A stretch of 21,410 bases of DNA, from NCBI GenBank assembly GCA_002506485.1, contig DAXQ01000063.1, positions 1 to 21,410 on the forward strand, written 5' to 3'. Made by a program: the position numbers and the translations under genes. Below are positions 15,624-21,410 of this stretch, piece after piece. This DNA comes from Euryarchaeota archaeon UBA136 (GTDB lineage: Archaea; Thermoplasmatota; Poseidoniia; MGIII; CG-Epi1). The number at the start of each line of letters is the position of its first letter. The first letter of the stretch is position 1. Under the pieces are notes generated by a model that ran no database searches, was not told where the DNA came from, and saw only the letters and a program-made list of their open reading frames with translations.

Positions 15624-17353
15624 AAGGAGAAATATATAGAGTGTCAGGGCCGGTTGTAACGGCTCGAGGTGTTTCACCTCGTATGTATGATGTGGTACTA
15701 GTAGGCCACGAAAAATTGATGGGTGAGGTTATCGGACTTGAAAATGATGACGTTACAATTCAGGTATATGAAGATACATCTGGAGTCAGACCTGGAGAAC
15801 CTGTTGAGAATACTGGGGAACCCCTATCCGTTGAGTTAGGTCCTGGCCTTCTCACATCAATTTATGATGGTATTCAAAGACCATTACCTGTACTGCAGGA
15901 GAAAATGGGAGATTATATTGAGAGAGGGGTTACAGCTCCTGGTTTAGATCATACCAAAAAATGGGATTTTGTTCCTATAATTAAAGTAGGTGATACAGTT
16001 CATGGTGGTCAAATGCTTGGTACTGTTCAAGAAACTCCGACTATTTCTCACAAAATCTTAGTTCCTCCACTGTCTTCAGGGAAAGTTGCGGAATTAAAAA
16101 AAGGAACCTATACAGTAGATGATATAATTGGTAAATTAGATGATGGAACCGATTTGAAATTGATGCATCTTTGGCCAGTAAGAGTTCCAAGACCATATAA
16201 TAAAAAGTTTAGACCAGATATCCCTTTGATAACAGGGACTAGAACTCTGGATGGTCTTTTTCCTTTAGCTAAAGGAGGTACAGCTGCAATTCCCGGTGGA
16301 TTTGGAACTGGTAAAACAGTAACTCAACAAACACTGGCCAAGTGGTCTGATGCACAGATTGTAGTTTACGTTGGTTGTGGAGAAAGAGGTAATGAAATGA
16401 CCGAAGTTTTGACTGAATTTCCTCACTTAAAAGATCCAAAAACAGGAGGTCCTTTAATGGATAGAACAGTCTTGATTGCAAATACCTCAAATATGCCTGT
16501 AGCTGCAAGAGAAGCTTCAGTTTATACAGGAATTACGTTGGCTGAATATTATCGTGATCAAGGTTATGATGTGGCTATGATGGCAGATTCTACATCTCGT
16601 TGGGCGGAAGCAATGCGTGAAATTTCATCACGTCTTGAAGAAATGCCAGGTGAAGAAGGATATCCGGCTTATTTAGCAGCTAGATTATCAGAGTTCTATG
16701 AGCGTGCAGGTCGTGTTCAGACTAAGAATGATGAGAGTGGTTCCGTAACTGTAATTGGTGCAGTTTCACCACCAGGTGGTGATTTCTCTGAACCCGTTAC
16801 GCAGAATACGTTGAGAATTGTAAAAGTTTTCTGGGCTCTTGATTCTAAATTAGCTCAAAAAAGGCATTTTCCTGCAATAAATTGGTTGAATAGTTATTCA
16901 TTATACAATCGTAGTTTGGAAGATTGGTATTCAGAGAATGCAGGTGAAGAGTGGAATGACAGCATCAAAGTAGCAATGGCAGTTTTAACAGAAGAATCTA
17001 AACTTCAAGAAATTGTTCAGCTTGTCGGTTCTGATGCATTACCAGAGGATCAGCAATTAACACTTGAAGTAGCAAGGATGTTACGTGAGTTCTATTTACA
17101 GCAGAATGCTTTCCATGATGTAGATACTTATTGTAAGACCTCAAGTCAAGCTAAATTCTTAGGAATTATACTTAATTACAAAGATCTCGCCGAAAAGGCA
17201 ATGAGTAATGGTGTTGAGTTTGAAAAAGTTATAGGTTTACCAATTCTTGAAGATATTGGTAGGGCAAAATTCGAGGATAATATGGTTGAACTTCTTGATA
17301 AATACGGCAAAATATTAACAGATGAATTTACTAAATTAATGGAGGAAGAATAG
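15614..17353 (+). CDS. atpA: A-type ATP synthase catalytic subunit A
   Basis: The 579-aa catalytic subunit carries the P-loop GGFGTGKT at residues 228-235 (Lys234), followed by VGCGERGNEMTEVL with the catalytic-region glutamate, and MADSTSRWAEAMREISSRLEEMPGEEGYP. The extra non-homologous region of A-type alpha subunits (about 110-190, with HKILVPPLSSGKV) is present, separating it from F-type beta. No intein interrupts the P-loop region, although archaeal atpA is a known intein site. The start is well supported: GGAG at 15603-15606 lies 7 nt before ATG. A strong 17-nt hairpin lies at codons 18-23. With subunit B it forms the A3B3 hexamer that makes ATP in the cytoplasm. Confidence 0.97.
   Translation: MELKGEIYRVSGPVVTARGVSPRMYDVVLVGHEKLMGEVIGLENDDVTIQVYEDTSGVRPGEPVENTGEPLSVELGPGLLTSIYDGIQRPLPVLQEKMGDYIERGVTAPGLDHTKKWDFVPIIKVGDTVHGGQMLGTVQETPTISHKILVPPLSSGKVAELKKGTYTVDDIIGKLDDGTDLKLMHLWPVRVPRPYNKKFRPDIPLITGTRTLDGLFPLAKGGTAAIPGGFGTGKTVTQQTLAKWSDAQIVVYVGCGERGNEMTEVLTEFPHLKDPKTGGPLMDRTVLIANTSNMPVAAREASVYTGITLAEYYRDQGYDVAMMADSTSRWAEAMREISSRLEEMPGEEGYPAYLAARLSEFYERAGRVQTKNDESGSVTVIGAVSPPGGDFSEPVTQNTLRIVKVFWALDSKLAQKRHFPAINWLNSYSLYNRSLEDWYSENAGEEWNDSIKVAMAVLTEESKLQEIVQLVGSDALPEDQQLTLEVARMLREFYLQQNAFHDVDTYCKTSSQAKFLGIILNYKDLAEKAMSNGVEFEKVIGLPILEDIGRAKFEDNMVELLDKYGKILTDEFTKLMEEE
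15665..15681 (+). repeat. perfect 7-bp hairpin inside the 5' end of atpA
   Basis: CGAGGTG-TTT-CACCTCG forms a GC-rich 7-bp stem with a 3-nt loop, beginning 51 nt after the atpA start codon in otherwise AT-rich coding DNA. In RNA it would be stable enough to affect ribosome movement or processing. Whether it is functional or a by-product of the coded ARGVSPR segment is open. Confidence 0.4.
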
Positions 17354-18733
17354 ATGCAGAAAGAATATAAAACAATCCGAGAAATATCTGGACCTTTAGT
17401 ATTTGTTGAAAAAACAGAGCCCGTTTCTTTTGGAGAGCTTGTACAGATATCACTTCCAAATGGTACTACTAAACGAGGTCAAGTACTAGATACTTCACAC
17501 GATATTGTAGTTGTTCAAATTTTTGAGGGAACTTCAGGTATTGATAAGCAATCTGGTGTAAAATTCTTAGGTGAAACAATTAAGATTAATCTTTCAAAAG
17601 ATATGTTAGGAAGAATAATGAGTGGAGCTGGAGAACCTATAGATGGCGGAGCACCAATCATTCCTGAAAAGAGGCAAGAAATTATTGGAGCGGCCATTAA
17701 TCCATATTCAAGGGATTCTCCTTTGGAGTTTATTCAAACAGGAATATCTACAATAGATGGGCTAAATACCTTGGTTATGGGCCAGAAATTGCCAATTTTC
17801 TCAGGTGCAGGTCTTCCGCATAATGATATTTCATTACAAATTGCTCGTCAGGCCCAAACGCTCGGTACAGATAGAGATTTTGCAGTAGTTTTTTGTGCGA
17901 TGGGTATCACTGATGAAGAAGCACAATATTTTATGGCCGATTTTGAAAGAACGGGAGCTTTGAGTAGAGCTGCAGTTTTCATGAACCTAGCTAGTGACCC
18001 AGCCGTAGAAAGGTTGATTACTCCAAGAATGGCTCTTACAACTGCAGAATATTTAGCATTTGAAAAGGGATATGATGTTCTTGTTATACTCACAGACATG
18101 ACAAATTATTGTGAGGCACTTCGTCAAATTGGAGCTGCACGTGAAGAGGTTCCAGGAAGACGTGGTTATCCCGGTTATATGTATACTGACCTTGCACAAA
18201 TATATGAGCGTGCAGGATTAATAAAAGGAAAATCAGGTTCTGTAACTCAGATACCAATTTTGACGATGCCCGGTGATGATATTACCCATCCAATTCCAGA
18301 TTTAACGGGTTATATTACTGAAGGGCAAATTGTAGTTTCTAGGGAATTGCATCGTAAAGGCTTGTATCCTCCTAATTTTGTTTTACCTTCTTTATCCCGT
18401 TTAATGAATGCAGGTATTGGAGATAAGAAAACAAGAGAAGATCATAAGCAAGTTAGTGATCAACTTTATGCAGGTTATGCTGAAGGTAATGACTTACGAG
18501 GTTTGGTAGCCATTGTAGGTAAGGAAGCACTTTCAGAAAGAGACCAAAAATTACTAGAATTTGCTGATGAGTTTGAGGAGAGATTTGTTACCCAAGGTCG
18601 CGAGGAAAATCGTACAATAGTTGATACTCTTGAAATTGGGTGGGATATGTTGAGTAAATTACCAGAGTCGGCGCTTACAAGAATCGATCGTAAAACATTA
18701 GAAAAGTATCATCCAGCATATAGGAAAAAATAA
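17354..18733 (+). CDS. atpB: A-type ATP synthase regulatory subunit B
   Basis: The 459-aa non-catalytic subunit alternates with subunit A in the hexamer. It has the same fold but no functional P-loop: the equivalent segment is FSGAGLPHN at residues 149-157. Other signatures are FAVVFCAMGITDEEAQYFMADFE, LTDMTNYCEALRQIGAAREEVPGRRGYPGYMYTDLAQIYERAG and ILTMPGDDITHPIPDLTGYITEGQ, all highly conserved in the A/V-type B family. It directly follows atpA (0 nt gap) with a strong GGAGG at 17341-17345, 8 nt before ATG. Length is typical. Confidence 0.97.
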   Translation: MQKEYKTIREISGPLVFVEKTEPVSFGELVQISLPNGTTKRGQVLDTSHDIVVVQIFEGTSGIDKQSGVKFLGETIKINLSKDMLGRIMSGAGEPIDGGAPIIPEKRQEIIGAAINPYSRDSPLEFIQTGISTIDGLNTLVMGQKLPIFSGAGLPHNDISLQIARQAQTLGTDRDFAVVFCAMGITDEEAQYFMADFERTGALSRAAVFMNLASDPAVERLITPRMALTTAEYLAFEKGYDVLVILTDMTNYCEALRQIGAAREEVPGRRGYPGYMYTDLAQIYERAGLIKGKSGSVTQIPILTMPGDDITHPIPDLTGYITEGQIVVSRELHRKGLYPPNFVLPSLSRLMNAGIGDKKTREDHKQVSDQLYAGYAEGNDLRGLVAIVGKEALSERDQKLLEFADEFEERFVTQGREENRTIVDTLEIGWDMLSKLPESALTRIDRKTLEKYHPAYRKK

Positions 18734-18737
18734 ATAA

Positions 18738-19355
18738 ATGAGTATAGCGGACGTCAAACCAACCCGCATGGAGCTTATTGAGACAAAGCGTAAGATTAAG
18801 CTCTCTAAGGGAGGATATAAACTTCTAAAAATGAAAAGGGATGGCTTGATAATGGAGTTCTTTGAGCTTCTACCGAAAGTTAAGGATTTGAGAAATCAAT
18901 TATCTATATTGTATAAAGATGCCATGGAAAAATTATCTATCGCAGTGGCTGCCGACGGTAAAACTGCTTTGGAGTCAGCAGCGAATTGTTTAAACAAGTC
19001 ACCAGAAGTTGAGTTATCTTCTAAGAATATAATGGGAGTTGTTGTACCTTCAGTTAAAGTTACAGCAGTTGAAAAATCATTGGAAGACAGAGGTTATGGA
19101 TTGATAGGTACTTCTATCCGTGTTGATGAAGCAGTGCATGCCTTTGAGAAATTATCGGAAATGATAATATTAGCAGCGGAAGGGGAAACTACAATGAAAA
19201 AAATTTTAGATGAAATAGAATCTACTAAAAGAAGAGTTAATGCATTAGAGTTTAAGGTAATACCAAACTTGGAAGAAATTGCAAAATATATCTCGTTCAG
19301 GTTAGAAGAACTTGAAAGAGAAAGTATATTTGGCCTTAAGCGTATAAAAAATTAA
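18738..19355 (+). CDS. atpD: A-type ATP synthase subunit D (central rotor)
   Basis: The 205-aa protein has the two long helices of the rotor axle: an N-terminal one beginning VKPTRMELIETKRKIKLSKG and a C-terminal one with ESTKRRVNALEFKVIPNLEE and LEELERESIFGLKRIKN. These ends are diagnostic for subunit D of A/V-type enzymes. It turns inside A3B3 and joins subunit F and C. It starts 4 nt after atpB, and its stop overlaps the following 49-codon membrane mini-gene by one nucleotide (TAATG), implying that the operon does not end here. Confidence 0.95.
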   Translation: MSIADVKPTRMELIETKRKIKLSKGGYKLLKMKRDGLIMEFFELLPKVKDLRNQLSILYKDAMEKLSIAVAADGKTALESAANCLNKSPEVELSSKNIMGVVVPSVKVTAVEKSLEDRGYGLIGTSIRVDEAVHAFEKLSEMIILAAEGETTMKKILDEIESTKRRVNALEFKVIPNLEEIAKYISFRLEELERESIFGLKRIKN

Positions 19356-19504
19356 TGAATTGGTTAATTGAGCAAATGGAAAATCCCGAAAAACGGGTCC
19401 GTCTGTTTAGAATTTGTGTTATAATATCTCAATTCATGGTAGCTTTAGGTTCGCTAATTTTTGTTTTGATATTTAGAGAATCAATTATTAACTGGTTAAA
19501 TTAA
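19355..19504 (+). CDS. 49-aa single-helix membrane mini-protein at the end of the ATP synthase operon
   Basis: The frame starts at an ATG sharing its A with the atpD stop (TAATG), the same coupling used at the atpH-atpI and atpC-atpF junctions. The protein begins MNWLIEQMENPEKRVRLFR, a polar, net-basic end with an amphipathic look, continues as a single hydrophobic helix (about 20-40, ICVIISQFMVALGSLIFVLIF) and ends RESIINWLN. The stop codon overlaps the stop of the convergent S27ae gene in TTAA (19501-19504). I do not recognise a family. The position suggests a small accessory or assembly protein of the ATP synthase membrane sector, comparable in kind only to other small ATPase-operon proteins. 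Short length makes it easy to miss in annotation. Confidence 0.65.
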   Translation: MNWLIEQMENPEKRVRLFRICVIISQFMVALGSLIFVLIFRESIINWLN

Positions 19505-19662
19505 TTATCAGATTTGAATTTTGTATATCCACATTTACCACAGGACACTCTATCTTTGTGAACGGCTAGAAAAACACCTGGTCCACAACTTTCTTTAGGA
19601 CAGAATTGTTTTTTACGAACTAATTTTCCATCATTCACTTCATATTGTTCTACTTTACTCAT
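19501..19662 (-). CDS. rps27ae: 30S ribosomal protein S27ae
   Basis: This 53-aa protein is a zinc-ribbon ribosomal protein. It has four cysteines, C21 and C26 in CPKESC and C41 and C44 in CGKC, with GPGVFLAVHKDRVSCGKCGYTKF in the core, the archaeal S27ae signature. Eukaryotes carry it as the ubiquitin-fused S27a; the archaeal version is free-standing as here. Its ATG overlaps the end of rps24e by 8 nt, and this rps24e-rps27ae pair is a standard archaeal arrangement. The stop lies in the 4-bp sequence TTAA shared with the convergent mini-gene. Confidence 0.95.
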   Translation of the reverse strand: MSKVEQYEVNDGKLVRKKQFCPKESCGPGVFLAVHKDRVSCGKCGYTKFKSDN

Positions 19663-20071
19663 CTTGTTCACTCTCTTTGTCAGCAGAATCTTTTACATCA
19701 GCCTCTTCAGTTTTTTCTTCTTCTGGGGAATCATCATCAGCTTCTTTCGCCTTTGGTTCTTTTTCAGTCTTGGATTTATTTGAATGTGAATCTATGTTTT
19801 TGTGTCTTTTCATTGAGGGTTTCGTCTCAATTTTAGTTAAAGAATCTTTATCAGCGTAAATTTTGGCATATCCGTGTGTTTCGGTTTTTCCATATGAATT
19901 TTTAAGATGATCTATAATTACTAATTCTCTTTTAGTTTTGAGTTGTTCAGATAAGTTCTTGATAACTTGATTTCTTCTAGGTGTAGAATCGTTTTCATGT
20001 TTAATTACTAATTTTACTTCTTGCCTATTTAGTAAGGGGTTGTCGTTTTGTTCGGTTATTTCTAGTTCCAT
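19655..20071 (-). CDS. rps24e: 30S ribosomal protein S24e with acidic C-terminal extension
   Basis: Residues 1-88 contain the S24e fold: MELEITEQNDNPLLNRQEVK, then TPRRNQVIKNLSEQLKTKRELVIIDHLKNSYGKTETHGYAKIYAD. Archaeal S24e is normally about 100 aa; this one has 138 and ends in about 45 residues made almost only of Lys, Glu, Asp, Ser and Ala, with no hydrophobic core. The tail is likely disordered. S24e is a small-subunit protein near the ribosome's mRNA entry side. It begins directly after the dephospho-CoA kinase stop (0 nt gap) and overlaps rps27ae by 8 nt. The gene is AT-rich, like the ATPase genes across the strand switch. Confidence 0.94.
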   Translation of the reverse strand: MELEITEQNDNPLLNRQEVKLVIKHENDSTPRRNQVIKNLSEQLKTKRELVIIDHLKNSYGKTETHGYAKIYADKDSLTKIETKPSMKRHKNIDSHSNKSKTEKEPKAKEADDDSPEEEKTEEADVKDSADKESEQDE

Positions 20072-20569
20072 TTATCTCACCAACATTTTTTCAAGAAAGT
20101 TATTGGCCCTTTCTTTTGTTTGTTGATTTACATCAACAACTACCATACCTTTGTCGGGCATCCCATAAATTACCTTCGCTCCCAAGTCTGCTAGACTTAT
20201 TGCCGCCAAAGTTGCTAGATCCTCTTCTCCTTCAACAACGATTCTTGTTTTTACATTATCCGAAATTGCAACCTTAATAGCATTCCACAATTCATCTGAA
20301 ATAGTTCCGGCATTATTATTGACATTAACGATTTTCTCTCCAATTTGGTCCATTATACTCCTTTGTTCTGCGGATAAAGGGCTGTCCCTTTTGGTCTTGA
20401 AATCAATTATACTGAGATCAGGCATTCTTACTTGTTCGTTGATCTTTATTGTACAAATGTCACCTACCGTGATAATATATTCAACATTCAGTCCAGCAGG
20501 TGCATTTTGGTAGATTCTGTTAGTCGTATCTTTCAATTCCTGAGCCATCTCAGGCCTCAGTTTGTACAT
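20072..20569 (-). CDS. GTP-dependent dephospho-CoA kinase (DUF359 family)
   Basis: The 165-aa protein matches the archaeal DUF359 family, shown in Thermococcus to be a GTP-dependent dephospho-CoA kinase doing the last step of coenzyme A synthesis. Visible motifs are MYKLRPEM at the start, TVGDIC around D37, PDLSIIDFKTKR with D51 and D56, and VVEGEEDLATLAAISLADLGAKVIYGMPDKG, with acidic residues E113, E115, E116 and D117. These acidic residues probably bind the substrate and metal. It lies between spt4 (0 nt gap) and rps24e (0 nt gap), the usual archaeal position. CoA supply fits the CoA-dependent operon in the window, but this operon position is conserved generally, so that link is not informative. 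Confidence 0.9.
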   Translation of the reverse strand: MYKLRPEMAQELKDTTNRIYQNAPAGLNVEYIITVGDICTIKINEQVRMPDLSIIDFKTKRDSPLSAEQRSIMDQIGEKIVNVNNNAGTISDELWNAIKVAISDNVKTRIVVEGEEDLATLAAISLADLGAKVIYGMPDKGMVVVDVNQQTKERANNFLEKMLVR

Positions 20570-20755
20570 TTAGCGTACACGCAAGGCATAGCGACCAGGC
20601 GTTAGTATGCCCATTTCTTTGGCTATATCTGAACTCTCAGGGTTGAGTATCTCTATGAATCCCTGCCATTCTCTTGACACTTCGGCTTCAGGGCATCTGG
20701 GACATGTCTTTTCATCCAATATCAAATGACATTCCTTACAAGCGAAATCACTCAT
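20570..20755 (-). CDS. spt4: transcription elongation factor Spt4 (RpoE'')
   Basis: The 61-aa protein is the archaeal Spt4, partner of Spt5 in processive transcription. It has a zinc ribbon with C6 and C9 (CKEC) and C18 and C21 (CPRC), followed by SREWQGFIEILNPESSDIAKEMGI and a short beta end. Its length is typical. The ATG shares one nucleotide with the rpoE1 stop, and the gene abuts the dephospho-CoA kinase gene. Confidence 0.95.
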   Translation of the reverse strand: MSDFACKECHLILDEKTCPRCPEAEVSREWQGFIEILNPESSDIAKEMGILTPGRYALRVR

Positions 20756-21321
20756 TATTCACCGCCTGCTGCGGCCTTGCTTTGATCCTCTACGATCCAT
20801 TCATGTTTCCCTAATCCGGGCTGTCTCATGGTCAACCCAATCTTGGATTCGCGTGGGGAGACCTCGTTGAGTGAGATGGTTACTACACGGGCCCTAACTT
20901 TGTCCCCAACTCGAAGTTCTCTCTTTGTCTCCTTGCCAATTAATCTCTGATTCCCTACATCGGTGTTTATGTGGTCATCCTGTACCTGTGATACGTGTAG
21001 AAGTCCATCCAATGGTCCAAATCTGATGAAAGCTCCATATTCGGTTATCTGGTCTACTACACCCTCTATTATTTCCTGTATCTTTACGTCGAATAACAAC
21101 ATATCCATTTGAACCGGTTGATAAACTGCACCATCACCATGTACGACTCTGCTATCTCCTATAAGTTTGAGGTTGGTTATCAGTACTACCAATTTCTGGT
21201 CAGGCCCCATCCTTCCTTCAAAAGCTTGATGGGCCAATTCCATGGTTACTTTACCGATGTCTTCATCCAGCCTGTCAGGAGGGATGCGAACCATGTCCTT
21301 TCGTGTGTGTAAGTAGTACAT
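20755..21321 (-). CDS. rpoE1: DNA-directed RNA polymerase subunit E' (Rpo7)
   Basis: The 188-aa protein is the Rpo7 stalk subunit. The N-terminal tip domain begins MYYLHTRKDMVRIPPDRL; an S1-type OB fold follows at about 82-160, with GVVDQITEYGAFIRFGPLDGLLHVSQV. It forms the stalk with subunit F and binds emerging RNA. It opens the five-gene - strand operon (rpoE1, spt4, DPCK, rps24e, rps27ae). The ATG lies 25 nt downstream of a TATA box, so its transcript should be leaderless. A short Ala/Gly-rich end (SKAAAGGE) follows the OB fold. The start codon has no better upstream alternative. Confidence 0.96.
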   Translation of the reverse strand: MYYLHTRKDMVRIPPDRLDEDIGKVTMELAHQAFEGRMGPDQKLVVLITNLKLIGDSRVVHGDGAVYQPVQMDMLLFDVKIQEIIEGVVDQITEYGAFIRFGPLDGLLHVSQVQDDHINTDVGNQRLIGKETKRELRVGDKVRARVVTISLNEVSPRESKIGLTMRQPGLGKHEWIVEDQSKAAAGGE

Positions 21322-21341
21322 TGTTCTGCGCAGTAGCCCCC

Positions 21342-21349
21342 TCTATAAA
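21342..21349 (-). promoter_or_regulatory. TATA box of the rpoE1 operon
   Basis: Minus-strand GTTTATAG is centred about 25 nt upstream of the rpoE1 ATG at 21321, giving a leaderless transcript. The region 21322-21410 holds this box and a 17-bp palindrome, with no gene. Confidence 0.65.
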
Positions 21350-21393
21350 CGAACTTCTCAAATACCAGCTAGTACCAAACTAATTACAGACGT

Positions 21394-21410
21394 GATTATT
21401 CAGAATAATC
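21394..21410. repeat. perfect 17-bp palindrome at the window edge
   Basis: GATTATTC-A-GAATAATC is a perfect 8-bp inverted repeat with one central base, ending at the last base of the window. It lies about 45 bp upstream of the rpoE1 TATA box and could be an operator for rpoE1 or for a divergent gene beyond the edge. It has no T-run on the visible side, so a terminator role is not shown. Confidence 0.55.

Noticed and set aside
19384..19396. CCCG-AAAAA-CGGG hairpin after atpD as a terminator
   Set aside because: Only a 4-bp stem, no following T-run, and it lies inside the 49-codon frame.
1..21410. CRISPR array, insertion sequence, prophage, toxin-antitoxin or defence genes
   Set aside because: No spaced direct repeats, transposase, integrase or defence motifs were found; almost all DNA is explained by housekeeping and catabolic genes.

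Overview
The window reads as a chromosome fragment of a euryarchaeal-type archaeon. The signs are an A-type ATP synthase operon, archaeal RNA polymerase subunit E', Spt4, ribosomal proteins S24e and S27ae, GTP-dependent dephospho-CoA kinase, and TATA-box promoters about 26 nt from start codons (leaderless transcripts). Moderately AT-rich DNA and a complete bacterial-style fatty-acid beta-oxidation operon next to a Glu/Pro-catabolic aldehyde dehydrogenase suggest a planktonic marine Thermoplasmatota lineage (Marine Group II/III, Poseidoniia-like). That placement is inferred from gene content, not measured.

Layout. (1) 1-1587, + strand: the 3' part of a large exported, membrane-anchored protein with many N-glycosylation sequons, resembling DUF3068/PorA-like proteins, then a 65-aa two-helix membrane protein. 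(2) 1591-8140, - strand: a tight five-gene beta-oxidation operon, transcribed thiolase, 3-hydroxyacyl-CoA dehydrogenase/enoyl-CoA hydratase fusion, acyl-CoA dehydrogenase, dienoyl-CoA-reductase-like SDR, hotdog thioesterase. (3) 8141-9013: a divergent TrmB-type regulator, separated from the operon by a 96-bp region whose two TATA boxes each lie in one arm of a 15/16-match inverted repeat. This is the most striking regulatory structure in the window. (4) 9037-10942: a small membrane-protein gene and a P5C dehydrogenase gene, divergent, with a palindromic AATATT exactly midway between their start codons. (5) 10950-11027, - strand: tRNA-Ile(GAT) with encoded CCA. (6) 11154-19355, + strand: the complete A-type ATP synthase operon in order H-I-K-E-C-F-A-B-D, followed by an overlapping 49-codon membrane mini-gene. 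(7) 19501-21321, - strand: the archaeal information-processing operon rpoE1-spt4-DPCK-rps24e-rps27ae, ending in a stop codon that overlaps the mini-gene stop. The window closes with a perfect 17-bp palindrome upstream of rpoE1.

How it works together. The beta-oxidation operon would turn imported acyl-CoAs into acetyl-CoA, with reducing power passed to the respiratory chain, and P5C dehydrogenase would feed glutamate into central metabolism. Both fit a heterotroph using lipids and protein. The ATP synthase would harvest the resulting ion gradient. The TrmB-type protein is probably a local regulator of fatty-acid catabolism. Nothing in the window is a CRISPR array, phage, transposon or defence system. 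The interest lies in regulatory architecture, small membrane proteins and a base-composition step at the ATPase/ribosomal-protein block. No gene-free stretch longer than 130 bp exists.
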